NCBI GenBank assembly: GCA_937928545.1
Contig: CALGJQ010000021.1
Location: 1 to 64,000 of the forward strand
Length of the DNA: 64,000 bases
Direction of reading: 5' to 3'
Origin: an uncultured Verrucomicrobiales bacterium
GTDB taxonomy: Bacteria; Verrucomicrobiota; Verrucomicrobiia; Verrucomicrobiales; Akkermansiaceae
The translations under genes were made by a program, and so were the position numbers. Positions 50,679-59,588 of the stretch are shown one piece after another. Numbering within the stretch: position 1 is the first letter of the stretch; every line of letters starts with the position of its first letter. The notes under the pieces were generated by a model, which worked only from the letters and a program-made list of their open reading frames with translations, was not told where the DNA came from and ran no database searches.

Positions 50679-51440
50679 TCACTCAAAGTGATATCGCTTG
50701 CCTTTCACGGTGACATTTGGAGGAGTCTTTTTGTCTTCGAACAATTGGTAACCCTCGCGGAGATTGCTCCAAAATGAGTGCCATTTGTTGGCGGTGTTCT
50801 TGGCGAGGTTCTCGGCGGTCAGGTGAAATGGGAAGAGGTGAATGCGAAAGAAAGATTGGCCGCCCTGATGAGCGGAGTTGGCGAGAGTGTAGATTTCTTC
50901 GATCTTCTCATCAGTCATGGCCAGGCAGCCGATCGAGACATTGGAGCCATGGACCATGATGAAACTTCCAGTCCGAGCGTGGGCTTTGTCGAAGGAGTTA
51001 GGATAGCCGATGTTGAAAGCGAGGTGGAAATTGCTTTGCGGATTCATTTGGCTCGGCTTGACGAAGTAGAATCCTTCGGGAACCTGACGATCGCCTTCGC
51101 GGAGCTTTGGGCCAAGTTTTCCGGAAGCTCCGGCAATAGGGTAGGTTCGGAAAAGGACGAACTTGGTCTTCTTCTGGACCCAGACTTCGAGGGTTCGCTC
51201 TTTCTTAAAAGCGCGAATAAAGATTGGGGAACCCCAGGCGAGGCCTTTTTCTTTGAAGGCGGTTTTGAGGGCTGGGGTGACTTTGCGGGAAACGGCAGCA
51301 AAGCGTTTTGACCCGCTGGCGTAATCGGCCTCGGATATTTTAAGACTTTGAGCATTTCCGGTGGTGGTGATGCTTCGGGTAATAATCCAAGTGGCTCCAA
51401 TTGCCAAAATGATTCCAAATAAGCCATTCATTCGATGCAT
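50679..51440 (-). CDS. L,D-transpeptidase family protein (YafK-like)
   Basis: 253 residues (ATG 51431 is an alternative start). An N-terminal membrane segment GLFGIILAIGATWIIT anchors or exports it. The YkuD-type active site is in MVHGSNVSIGCLAM, with H164 and catalytic C172. FYFVKPSQMNPQSNFHLAFNIGYPN is typical of the YafK/ErfK-like group. It would form or cleave peptidoglycan crosslinks or attach proteins to the wall. It is on the same strand as the M1 peptidase gene, 63 bp upstream. Confidence 0.83.
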   Translation of the reverse strand: MHRMNGLFGIILAIGATWIITRSITTTGNAQSLKISEADYASGSKRFAAVSRKVTPALKTAFKEKGLAWGSPIFIRAFKKERTLEVWVQKKTKFVLFRTYPIAGASGKLGPKLREGDRQVPEGFYFVKPSQMNPQSNFHLAFNIGYPNSFDKAHARTGSFIMVHGSNVSIGCLAMTDEKIEEIYTLANSAHQGGQSFFRIHLFPFHLTAENLAKNTANKWHSFWSNLREGYQLFEDKKTPPNVTVKGKRYHFE

Positions 51441-51523
51441 GCGGAGATTTTACCTGACCAAAGGCCTTCTTCCTATACTGAAGTTTTAATTGAATAAACC
51501 TTTATAACTGGTAAAAATTAACC

Positions 51524-52468
51524 ATGCGTTCGTTGTTCATTCTCTTGGGATCTCTTACTGCTGCTCAAGGGGTTGCGATTTCATCTGGAACTGGCTCAGG
51601 GAATACGACTGCTCCGAGCGATGATCCGGGTTTTGCAAATGTGGGAACTTTGGGTGGGGCCTCGGCCGTTTATCTAGGGAATCAATGGGTGCTCACAGCG
51701 AATCACGTCGGTCGAGTGACGGTTCCTGTGGGGGCACCGGTGATTTTCAATGGGCTGAGTTTTGCGGTGGATTCTGGTTCAGCTCGCCGAATTGAAAATC
51801 CCACAGGGAGTGGATTGAGTAACTTTACGGATTTGATCATGTATCGCTTGGTCAACGATCCTGGCCTCACGCCATTGGATCTGGTGATGAATACGCCGAG
51901 CAATGGAACGAACGTTACGATGATCGGCAATGGCCGAGGTCGGGCAACAACTCAGACTTCGTGGGATGTTGCAGTTAATCCTATCGGGCCTGATGTTTGG
52001 ACGGAGACCATGGCTTCGAGTCCCGATGTGACTGGCTGGAAGACTTCGGGAGGGAAAGATGTCCGATGGGGTGAGAACTCAGTGACAGGGCAGGCAACGG
52101 TTGATCTTGGTGCGATTGATGGGGACGTCATCAGTTTCTTCACCACCTTTGATGAATTTGGAAGCACTCACGAAGCTCAGGGGGTTAACGGGGACTCGGG
52201 AGGTGCGGTTTTTTTGAAAGAAGGAGGGGTGTGGAAGCTAGGTGGGATCATGAATGCAGTGGGAACAGGCTCCACGTTTTCTTTTGACGGGCGCCCTCCC
52301 GGAGAAACAAGTTCCAATCCCTATCCTTACTTTGGTCGAGTGACAACGGCGGCAGATCTTTCGGTCTATAGTAGTCAGATTGGAGCGATCTTATCGGTCC
52401 CCGAGCCGAGTTCAGTAATGCTCGGTTTTTTAGGTGGAGTATTTTTCATGCGCCGCCGTCGCTCCTGA
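51524..52468 (+). CDS. PEP-CTERM trypsin-like serine protease
   Basis: 314 residues. Signal peptide MRSLFILLGSLTAAQGVA; catalytic triad H61 (WVLTANHVG), D103 (FTDLIMY), S225 (GDSGGAVF). The last 23 residues are a PEP-CTERM sorting signal: VPEPSS, hydrophobic LGFLGGVFF, then MRRRRS. Such a tail implies an exosortase (EpsH/XrtA-type) elsewhere in the genome and attachment to or release from the surface. The gene stands alone, divergent from the L,D-transpeptidase gene. Confidence 0.88.
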   Translation: MRSLFILLGSLTAAQGVAISSGTGSGNTTAPSDDPGFANVGTLGGASAVYLGNQWVLTANHVGRVTVPVGAPVIFNGLSFAVDSGSARRIENPTGSGLSNFTDLIMYRLVNDPGLTPLDLVMNTPSNGTNVTMIGNGRGRATTQTSWDVAVNPIGPDVWTETMASSPDVTGWKTSGGKDVRWGENSVTGQATVDLGAIDGDVISFFTTFDEFGSTHEAQGVNGDSGGAVFLKEGGVWKLGGIMNAVGTGSTFSFDGRPPGETSSNPYPYFGRVTTAADLSVYSSQIGAILSVPEPSSVMLGFLGGVFFMRRRRS

Positions 52469-52503
52469 TTTGACGGGACGGTCTAGGACCGCTTGACTCC
52501 GGC

Positions 52504-54282
52504 GTGCGCAATACGGAAAAGAAATCTCGGGGGATTGATTGGAAAAAGACCTTTGGCCTCTATAGCTACCTCGGGAAATATCGGAAAATTTTCATCCCCT
52601 CGGTTATTGCGCTTTTTCTGACGGGGGCATTGTCCTTGGCCTTTCCCTATTTTTTGGGGACTTTGATTGGCTCTCCTCAGGAGGCGATGAAAGAGGGCGT
52701 CGATCCAAGCAAGGTGGGATCTCAGATCAATCGGGTTGTTTCTACTCTTTTGATCATTTTGTGTATTCAGGCCTTTGTCGCTTATTGGCGGGTGAGAGGA
52801 TTCATCAAGGCGGGCGAAAGTGCGCTCTGTGATTTACGACAGGATGTTTTTGCGCGCTTGGTAAGACTTCCGATGCCTTGGTTTATGGAGCGGAGGACTG
52901 GTGAGGTGGGATCCCGCTTTGCGGCGGACCTCTCGATCTTGCAGGAAACTTTGATCACGACGATTCCGCAAATGGTGCGACAGTCGGTGACGTTTATCGG
53001 GGGATTGATTTTCATTTTTGTTGCCTCAGTGAAGCTCTCACTCTTCATGCTCGCGATGATTCCGGTGGTTGTTCTGGTGGTGGCGATTGTGGGGCGCAGG
53101 ATTCGGAAGTGGTCGAAAGATGCGCAGGATCAATTGGCTCAAAGTAACATTGTGGCTGAGGAGGCGGTGCAGGGAATTGCTGATGTGAAGGCTTACTCGA
53201 ATGAGAAGTTTGAGGAGGCGAGGTATCGGAGTGCACTCGATGAGTTTTTAGGAACGGTGATTAAGGGGTCTAAGGCGCGAGCAATGTTTGTGAGTTTCAT
53301 CATCTTTATTCTTTTTGGAACGATCTCGGTGGTGGTGTGGTTTGGCGCAGGGATGATGGCGAAGGGGCAAATTACGAGTGAGCAGTTCACGCACTTTATT
53401 CTCTTCAGTATTTTTGTGGGAGCGTCCCTGGGGTCCTTGCCGGACATCATGAGTCAGCTTCAAAAAACGCAAGGGGCGACTGAACGGATTCGCGAGATCC
53501 TAAATCACGAGATTGAAGATGATCGTGTAGAAAGTGGTGAGAGCATTACGGGAACCATGTCGGCTAAGGACTTGGTCTTTGCTTACCCTTCACGGAAAGA
53601 GACGAAGGTGCTCGATGGCGTGAATTTCGAAGTGAATGCGGGAGAAAGGATCGCGGTGGTAGGGCCGAGTGGGGCAGGGAAGTCGACGGTCTTTTCCTTA
53701 CTGCTTGGATTTTATGAGGGAGATCAGGGAGGGGTTTATTTTGATGGAAAGCCTGCGTCTGAAATTCCGGTTGCGACACGCAGAGCGGCGATGGCGGTGG
53801 TTCCTCAGGAGGTGCTTTTGTTTGGAGGGACAATTCGAGAAAATATCGAGTATGGTCGTCCTGGAGCAAGTGAGGAGGAGGTGATCGAAGCCGCGAAAAA
53901 GGCGAATGCACATGAGTTTGTCGACGCATTTCCAGAAGGTTATGATGCCTTGGTGGGGCCTCGCGGGGTGAAGTTGAGTGGCGGGCAGCGTCAGCGGATT
54001 GCGATTGCCCGGGCGGTTTTAGCTGATCCTAAGATTCTACTTCTGGATGAAGCGACGAGTGCTTTGGATTCGGAGAGTGAGAGACTTGTGCAAGAGGCTC
54101 TCGATGAGTTGATGAAAGGTCGAACCAGTTTGATTATTGCGCATCGACTTGCGACGGTGAAGAGCGCGGACAAGATCTTGGTGCTCAATGAAGGTAAGAT
54201 TGTGGAAGCTGGGAATCATTCTGAATTGATGGGGAGAGATGGCACTTATCGTTTACTGGCAGAGACTCAATTGTTGACCTAA
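52504..54282 (+). CDS. ABC exporter, MsbA-like half-transporter
   Basis: 592 residues from GTG 52504. Six-helix transmembrane domain in the N-terminal half (IFIPSVIALFLTGALSLAFPYFLG onward), then the ATPase: Walker A GPSGAGKST, Q-loop VVPQEVLLFGGT, signature LSGGQRQR, Walker B ILLLDEATSALD and H-loop IIAHRLAT. It is a homodimeric exporter, plausibly of lipid A core or other lipids, but drug export cannot be excluded. The symbol is withheld because many paralogs look alike. GNAT and ubiE follow on the same strand. Confidence 0.87.
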   Translation: MRNTEKKSRGIDWKKTFGLYSYLGKYRKIFIPSVIALFLTGALSLAFPYFLGTLIGSPQEAMKEGVDPSKVGSQINRVVSTLLIILCIQAFVAYWRVRGFIKAGESALCDLRQDVFARLVRLPMPWFMERRTGEVGSRFAADLSILQETLITTIPQMVRQSVTFIGGLIFIFVASVKLSLFMLAMIPVVVLVVAIVGRRIRKWSKDAQDQLAQSNIVAEEAVQGIADVKAYSNEKFEEARYRSALDEFLGTVIKGSKARAMFVSFIIFILFGTISVVVWFGAGMMAKGQITSEQFTHFILFSIFVGASLGSLPDIMSQLQKTQGATERIREILNHEIEDDRVESGESITGTMSAKDLVFAYPSRKETKVLDGVNFEVNAGERIAVVGPSGAGKSTVFSLLLGFYEGDQGGVYFDGKPASEIPVATRRAAMAVVPQEVLLFGGTIRENIEYGRPGASEEEVIEAAKKANAHEFVDAFPEGYDALVGPRGVKLSGGQRQRIAIARAVLADPKILLLDEATSALDSESERLVQEALDELMKGRTSLIIAHRLATVKSADKILVLNEGKIVEAGNHSELMGRDGTYRLLAETQLLT

Positions 54283-54330
54283 TAATTTCGGGTTGGATTT
54301 TTGGGGGATCGGGGCGAGTCTCGTCTTGAG

Positions 54331-54819
54331 ATGATAGACATGTTAGTGCGGCTGTATGACTTGCCCGAAAGTCAGGAACTTTATGAGCGAGTTGCTCAGT
54401 CTGAGGTCATTTTGCGTCGTCCGGGTGCTTATGAAAAACACTTGGTCGAGAATTTTGTGAGAGAGCATTTCTCGCCGAAGTGGGTGAGTGAGGTGCAAGT
54501 CGCTTTTTCTCGGCAGCCGATTGCTTGTTTTATTGCAACGAAGGATAAGGAGATTCTGGGTTTTGCATGTTACGAAACCACGGCGAAGGGCTACTTTGGT
54601 CCGACTGGGGTGGCTGAGGCGGCACGAGGCTTGGGGCTAGGAAAAGCGCTCCTTTTTAAGGCTCTCGAGGCCCAGCGTGAAGCTGGTTATGCTTATGCTT
54701 TTATTGGTGGAGTCGGTCCGAAGGAATTTTACGCGAAGACGGTGGGAGCAGTAGAGATTGAGGGGAGTGATCCTGGAGTTTACGTCGATATTTTGCCCGA
54801 GCCTCCAGCTGAATCGTGA
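54331..54819 (+). CDS. GNAT-family N-acetyltransferase
   Basis: 162 residues from ATG 54331; the TTG at 54301 is possible but its first ten residues are not conserved-looking. The acetyl-CoA site is in PTGVAEAARGLGLGKALLFKALEAQREAGY. The substrate is unknown. The stop overlaps the ubiE GTG start (GTGA), so the two are co-translated, though no functional link is evident. Confidence 0.75.
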   Translation: MIDMLVRLYDLPESQELYERVAQSEVILRRPGAYEKHLVENFVREHFSPKWVSEVQVAFSRQPIACFIATKDKEILGFACYETTAKGYFGPTGVAEAARGLGLGKALLFKALEAQREAGYAYAFIGGVGPKEFYAKTVGAVEIEGSDPGVYVDILPEPPAES

Positions 54820-55496
54820 GCGGACAGGATCCAAAGTTCGTCAAAGGAGCATTCGCGAAGATTGCTGATCGCTACGTGATGACAAATCACGTGCTCAGCA
54901 TGGGAACTGATATTCTTTGGCGGAAGAAAGTAGGACGAATTGTTCAGGCTTGGAATCCAGAAAGGGTTTTAGATGTGGCCACTGGGACGGGGGATCTCGC
55001 GTTAGAGATTCAACGTAAGTGTCCGGATGCGAAGGTTTTGGGCTCTGATTTTTGCCCTGAAATGTTGGCTCATGCGGAAGAGAGCGGGGTTCAGGAGACG
55101 CAAGTTGCGGATGCGATGAATCTTCCTTTTGACGACGAGAGTTTCGATCTTGTTACGGTGGCTTTCGGGCTTCGAAATATGGAGAACTGGGAGGGTGCGC
55201 TGCGGGAGATGTCGCGAGTGATTCAAGTGGGGGGGCGTTTGCTGGTTCTCGATTTTTCGCAGCCACGAGGAATTCTGAAAAAGCCTTATGGGTTCTACTT
55301 GAATCGGGTTCTCCCAAAGATTGCGGGGTTGATGACGGGTGAGGGAGAAGCTTATCAATATCTCGCCGGTTCGATTGGAGAATTTCCGTTTGGGAAGGAG
55401 ATGCTTCGTCTTTTTGAAAAAGCTGGATTAAGTGAATGTGAGTGTGAGCTTTTGAGTGGGGGAATCGCTTCGATTTACACGGGGCTCAAGAGTTAG
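54816..55496 (+). CDS. ubiE: Demethylmenaquinone methyltransferase
   Basis: 226 residues from GTG 54816. KFVKGAFAKIADRYVMTNHVLSMGTD and the SAM motif VLDVATGTGDLAL, then GLRNMENWEGALREMSRVIQVGGRLLVLDFSQP, are signatures of UbiE/MenG. It methylates demethylmenaquinone (menaquinone synthesis) and, in some organisms, a ubiquinone precursor. In this lineage menaquinone is the likely quinone. Followed by hisC 64 bp later. Confidence 0.92.
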   Translation: MSGQDPKFVKGAFAKIADRYVMTNHVLSMGTDILWRKKVGRIVQAWNPERVLDVATGTGDLALEIQRKCPDAKVLGSDFCPEMLAHAEESGVQETQVADAMNLPFDDESFDLVTVAFGLRNMENWEGALREMSRVIQVGGRLLVLDFSQPRGILKKPYGFYLNRVLPKIAGLMTGEGEAYQYLAGSIGEFPFGKEMLRLFEKAGLSECECELLSGGIASIYTGLKS

Positions 55497-55560
55497 TTTT
55501 TAAGGTGCAAAGAGCGCTGATCGGGCTTGCCGAAGTGGGGAAGTTCGGTAGCGTTCGTTT

Positions 55561-56655
55561 ATGGAAATTACGGGATACGGGAATCAGTGGGTTTGCGATT
55601 TAGTGCCTTATGAGCCAGGGAAACCAATTGAAGAGACGGCCCGAGAATTGGGCTTGAATCCTGATGAAATCATCAAGCTTGCGAGCAATGAGAATCCGTT
55701 GGGCCCCTCACCTAAGGCCAAAGAAGCGATGATTGCGGAAATCGAGAAGGCTCACCTTTACCCAGACGGTGGAGGTTATCGTTTGAGGACGGCCTTGGCT
55801 GAGAAGCATGGAGTGGCTTTTGAGAATATTGTTTTGGGGAATGGCTCAAATGAGATCATCGAACTCCTCTGCCATTCGTTTCTTAAACCCGGTGCAGGTC
55901 TTATTGCGGCTGAGCATGCTTTCGTGGTCTACAAGCTCATGGCGACTCTTTTTGGAGCGGACTATATTGAGGTTCCCGATCCAGGGTTTGTCCATGATCT
56001 GGATGCGATGGCAGCTGCGATCACGCCTGAGACCCGCCTTCTCTTTATTGCGAATCCTAACAACCCCACTGGGACATTAGTTGGGCAGGAGGAAATCGAC
56101 CGCTTCATGGAGAAAATTCCAGATCATGTGGTGGTGGTCTTTGATGAAGCCTACCATGAATTCCTCAAAGATGCCCCCGACGTCATTCGATACGTGCAAA
56201 GCGGAAGAAACGTCTGCGTCATGCGAACTTTCTCAAAAGCTCAGGGTCTCTCTGCGTTGCGGATTGGTTATGGGATCACTTCGCCGGAGCTTGCGGGATT
56301 GTTGAATCGATCACGCCAGCCCTTCAATGCGAATGCCATTGCGCAGGCAGGTGCTCTCGCGGCGATTCAAGACGAGGAACATATTCGTGACACAGTTGAA
56401 AATAATGCGAAGGGCCTTCGCTATTTTGAAGAGGCATTTACGGACCGCGGATGGGAGTTTGTCCCGAGTCACGCTAACTTTGTGATGGTGAAGGTAGGAG
56501 ATGGTGATGCGGTTTTTGCGAAGCTTTTGAAGAAAGGGATCATCGTAAGAGCGATGCGGGGCTACAAGCTGCCCGAGTGGGTGAGAATCTCGATTGGAAC
56601 GCCTTCTCAGAATCAGCGTTGCCTCCAAGAATTGGACAAAGTTCTCGCTAGTTGA
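55561..56655 (+). CDS. hisC: Histidinol-phosphate aminotransferase
   Basis: A 364-residue class II fold-type I PLP enzyme. It has LASNENPLGPSPKA, HLYPDGGGYRLR, GNGSNEIIELL, ANPNNPTGT, DEAYHEF and FSKAQGLSALRIGYG with PLP lysine K226. It converts imidazole acetol phosphate to histidinol phosphate; relatives act on aromatic amino acids. Other his genes are not nearby, so a broader specificity cannot be excluded. Confidence 0.9.
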   Translation: MEITGYGNQWVCDLVPYEPGKPIEETARELGLNPDEIIKLASNENPLGPSPKAKEAMIAEIEKAHLYPDGGGYRLRTALAEKHGVAFENIVLGNGSNEIIELLCHSFLKPGAGLIAAEHAFVVYKLMATLFGADYIEVPDPGFVHDLDAMAAAITPETRLLFIANPNNPTGTLVGQEEIDRFMEKIPDHVVVVFDEAYHEFLKDAPDVIRYVQSGRNVCVMRTFSKAQGLSALRIGYGITSPELAGLLNRSRQPFNANAIAQAGALAAIQDEEHIRDTVENNAKGLRYFEEAFTDRGWEFVPSHANFVMVKVGDGDAVFAKLLKKGIIVRAMRGYKLPEWVRISIGTPSQNQRCLQELDKVLAS

Positions 56656-56689
56656 CTTTAAAGTATAATTTCTCTCTACTTACCGCGCC

Positions 56690-57913
56690 ATGGAAATCCC
56701 CCCAGGACAGAAGAAATTTGAATGTGAACATTGTCATGCACCGATTTTTGTTCCGATCGATCTCCCCGCAACCTCAGCTCCTTGCCCGATCTGTCAGGCG
56801 ATCACCACCTCACCTGCACTGGAGGCAGCTCCAATTCAGGCTGAGCCACAAGCCGTTGAGAGAGTGGAAGTTGCGCCGATCAAAGATGATCGTCCATCTG
56901 AATACGAAGGAGATGTCGATTCTGATCGGAAGAAGGGTGGCTCTGGACTTCTGTGGGGACTCGCGGGATTGACGTTTTTGGCCCTTCTGCTTGGCGGTCT
57001 TTTTCTATTTAAGAAATTTCGGGTGCAAGATCCTGAGCCTGTCACACCTGTTGTAGCCTCGGATCAAAAAGATATTGAGCTAGCAGATCTTGTTGTTTCC
57101 TCCGGAGTTGAAAAAGAAGCCCTTACGATTCTCGAAAAGTTTTTTTCAGCCACCACCGTTGAGGAAAAGGCCCAATACGTCATTGGGAAGGAAAAGACGA
57201 TTTCTGATATGAGGGTCATTTACCAAGGTGACACGATTGAAAAAGATGACCTGAAGGCCGACTTTTTCTCTGAGTGGGAAATGGATAGTGTTGATACAGA
57301 AAGGGGAATTTACCTTCTTGAGTTCGAGCTCCCTAAACAATTTAGATTGGGTCAACTCTTTGGTCCAATAGCTGATCTGGAGACGCGCTTGAGTCTTGAA
57401 GCGCCAGACATGCAAACTCGCTCAAAGTCATTGCGCGAGAATTTTGAAATGGAGGCAGTGCGCGCGATGGTCTTCCTGAAAAAAATCGACGATGAGCTTC
57501 TTATCGATTGGCACACTTACGTTCAGACAAAGAATCGCATGTTCAGGAACTTCGTAAACTATCCAGTGAGTGGAAGAAAAGGAACCTTTAGGGTGATTAT
57601 AATGGAGGATGTTAGCACCGTTTACGGAGATGATACCTCGACAAGAAAATATCGTTTTGAGGATCCTGCGCACAAGAATGAGGACAGCGCGGTTATTGAA
57701 GTAGAGCGCGATTCAGACATGGGTAAAATTCTTGAAGAATTGGCCTGGACCGACATTCCTGGAAAAGCGGCGGGCGCCAAACCTCGAAAAGGAGCTACCG
57801 TCGTCTTAGAATGGAGTAAGGATCCTAGCCCAGTTCTTAGCTTGACTGAGATTTTGTGTTGGGAGTTTTTGGGAGTAGGGGGAGATCCCTCAAACCTCTC
57901 AAGTTCCAACTAG
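56690..57913 (+). CDS. Zinc-ribbon membrane protein of unknown function
   Basis: 407 residues. N-terminal zinc ribbon FECEHCHAPIFVP ... CPICQ (two CxxC pairs, about residues 12-34), an acidic linker, one membrane helix (about 85-108, GLLWGLAGLTFLALLLGGLFLF) and a 300-residue domain outside the membrane. This ribbon-linker-helix plan is common in Planctomycetota/Verrucomicrobiota hypothetical proteins. It ends 2 bp before mnmE and so is probably co-transcribed with it. Function unknown. Confidence 0.72.
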   Translation: MEIPPGQKKFECEHCHAPIFVPIDLPATSAPCPICQAITTSPALEAAPIQAEPQAVERVEVAPIKDDRPSEYEGDVDSDRKKGGSGLLWGLAGLTFLALLLGGLFLFKKFRVQDPEPVTPVVASDQKDIELADLVVSSGVEKEALTILEKFFSATTVEEKAQYVIGKEKTISDMRVIYQGDTIEKDDLKADFFSEWEMDSVDTERGIYLLEFELPKQFRLGQLFGPIADLETRLSLEAPDMQTRSKSLRENFEMEAVRAMVFLKKIDDELLIDWHTYVQTKNRMFRNFVNYPVSGRKGTFRVIIMEDVSTVYGDDTSTRKYRFEDPAHKNEDSAVIEVERDSDMGKILEELAWTDIPGKAAGAKPRKGATVVLEWSKDPSPVLSLTEILCWEFLGVGGDPSNLSSSN

Positions 57914-57915
57914 AG

Positions 57916-59244
57916 ATGCTGAAAACGATTGCGGCGATTGCTACTCCGGTTGGGACGGGGGCAATTTCTTTGATCCGAATCTCAGGTCCCAATGCTCTAA
58001 AAATTGCTCAAGAGGCTCAGGCCAAGGGGGAGATTCCTTCTAACCGTTCGGTTGGACTTCGGAAAATTCGGGATGTTCAGGGGCGGGTCGTTGATGAAGG
58101 GGTTCTTTCCGTTTTTAAGGGTCCGAAAAGTTACACCGGCGAGGATGTCGTTGAGTTCACGGGACACGGCGGAGTTGTGGTCACTCGGAGAGTGTTAGAA
58201 CGTTTTCTTGAGCTGGGGGCCGAGCCTGCGGAACCTGGCGAGTTTACCCAGAGAGCTTTTATGAACGGGAAGCTTGATTTGACTCAAGCTGAAGCGGTGA
58301 TGGATCTCATCTCGGCGCAAACCTCTTTGGCTCTCCGCTCTGCGAATGAGCAGTTAGAAGGACGGCTCGGAAAAGTGAGTGAAGAAATTCGTGAAGCTCT
58401 TCTTGGAGCTACGGCCCATTTGGAGGCGTATATTGATTTTCCAGAAGAAGATATCGATCCAGCGGTTGGTGAAGCCCTTTGTAAAACTCTGAGGGAGCAG
58501 GAGAGAAAAATTAACGAGCTTTTGGCGACTGCCGATCAGGGAAAGATTCTGAGAGAAGGAGTTCGGACGGTGATTTATGGAAAACCCAATGTGGGAAAAT
58601 CGAGTCTCTTGAATCGCCTCTTGGGCTACCAACGGGCGATTGTCAGTTCTCGAGAAGGAACCACTCGCGATACGATTGAGGAAGTCGTGAATCTTCGAGG
58701 AATTCCTCTGAGATTGATCGATACGGCCGGAGTTCGAGATTCAGAAGATGAAATCGAGCAAGAAGGCATTGCCATGACTCGAGGTCAAGTTTCCAGAGCG
58801 GATCTCATTTTGGAACTGAGAGATTTGAGTGAACCCTACGAAGACTCTACTTTGGAGCTTCCTGAGGGGGTGAAGTGTTTGGAGATTTTGAATAAATCAG
58901 ATTTGGTAGATTCGAGCTGGGAGGGGCGCGGAGGTTTGAGGATTTCATGTGAGACAAGGGAGGGGTTTCCTGAAATGGAGGGGGCGATTGCGCAATTGCT
59001 CGAACTTGATGAGGACCACTGGGGCGATCATTCGGTTGCGGTGAATTCAAGACACCAAGCTTGTCTTATGAAGTCTCGGGAAGCACTTGAACGGGCTTTG
59101 AATTCTTTGCAGGAGGGAGAAGAGCCTGAGTTAACAGCGCTAGATCTTCGGGAGGCTCTCACTGCGGTTGGAGGAATTGCAGGTGTTGTCGACACGGAAG
59201 AGATTTTGGGCGAGATTTTTGGACGTTTTTGTATCGGGAAATGA
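57916..59244 (+). CDS. mnmE: tRNA uridine-5-carboxymethylaminomethyl modification GTPase MnmE
   Basis: 442 residues from ATG 57916, just after the previous stop. N-terminal tetrahydrofolate-binding domain (TIAAIATPVGTGAISLIRISG), helical domain, then the inserted G domain: G1 GKPNVGKSS (222-230), G2 EGTTRDTIEE, G3 DTAG, G4 NKSD. The C-terminal FCIGK with the conserved cysteine is present. With MnmG it makes cmnm5U34 in tRNA. Its stop overlaps the next small gene as ATGA. Confidence 0.95.
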   Translation: MLKTIAAIATPVGTGAISLIRISGPNALKIAQEAQAKGEIPSNRSVGLRKIRDVQGRVVDEGVLSVFKGPKSYTGEDVVEFTGHGGVVVTRRVLERFLELGAEPAEPGEFTQRAFMNGKLDLTQAEAVMDLISAQTSLALRSANEQLEGRLGKVSEEIREALLGATAHLEAYIDFPEEDIDPAVGEALCKTLREQERKINELLATADQGKILREGVRTVIYGKPNVGKSSLLNRLLGYQRAIVSSREGTTRDTIEEVVNLRGIPLRLIDTAGVRDSEDEIEQEGIAMTRGQVSRADLILELRDLSEPYEDSTLELPEGVKCLEILNKSDLVDSSWEGRGGLRISCETREGFPEMEGAIAQLLELDEDHWGDHSVAVNSRHQACLMKSREALERALNSLQEGEEPELTALDLREALTAVGGIAGVVDTEEILGEIFGRFCIGK

Positions 59245-59468
59245 AATCACGTAAATATTCTTTAGACTGGATCTTAATTGCCACGGCTGCGATCGCCTTC
59301 CTTTTTGGAAAGTTTATTTCGCCGCGATACGAAAATATGCTGCTACAGTCAGGAGCTGCGGATGAGGTGACTCCGATTTCCAAATACTGCCTTGTGATCA
59401 GCGGAGTGCTGATTCTTTGTCTGCTTGGTCGCTGGATTTATCGTTGGAAAAAGCGGAGGCAAAAATAG
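59241..59468 (+). CDS. Small membrane protein
   Basis: 75 residues from ATG 59241, which overlaps the mnmE stop. Two hydrophobic segments, LDWILIATAAIAFLFGKFI and CLVISGVLILCLLGRWIY, and a basic tail KKRRQK. No recognisable family. The coupling with mnmE is the only context. Confidence 0.65.
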   Translation: MKSRKYSLDWILIATAAIAFLFGKFISPRYENMLLQSGAADEVTPISKYCLVISGVLILCLLGRWIYRWKKRRQK

Positions 59469-59588
59469 AACGCCGGTGAGATCTTCCGCAAACATTTGAA
59501 AGCGATCGCTTCGCTCTGAAGTGAGTATGATCAATCTCTTGCTTGAATCCTTGATCCTGAGTCAAAAACAGCGAATCTTAGGTAATCC
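59469..59588. other. Intergenic region ahead of the TPR gene
   Basis: 120 bp; no gene, hairpin or clear promoter recognised. AT-rich segments near 59520-59560 could hold the promoter of the TPR gene. Confidence 0.3.
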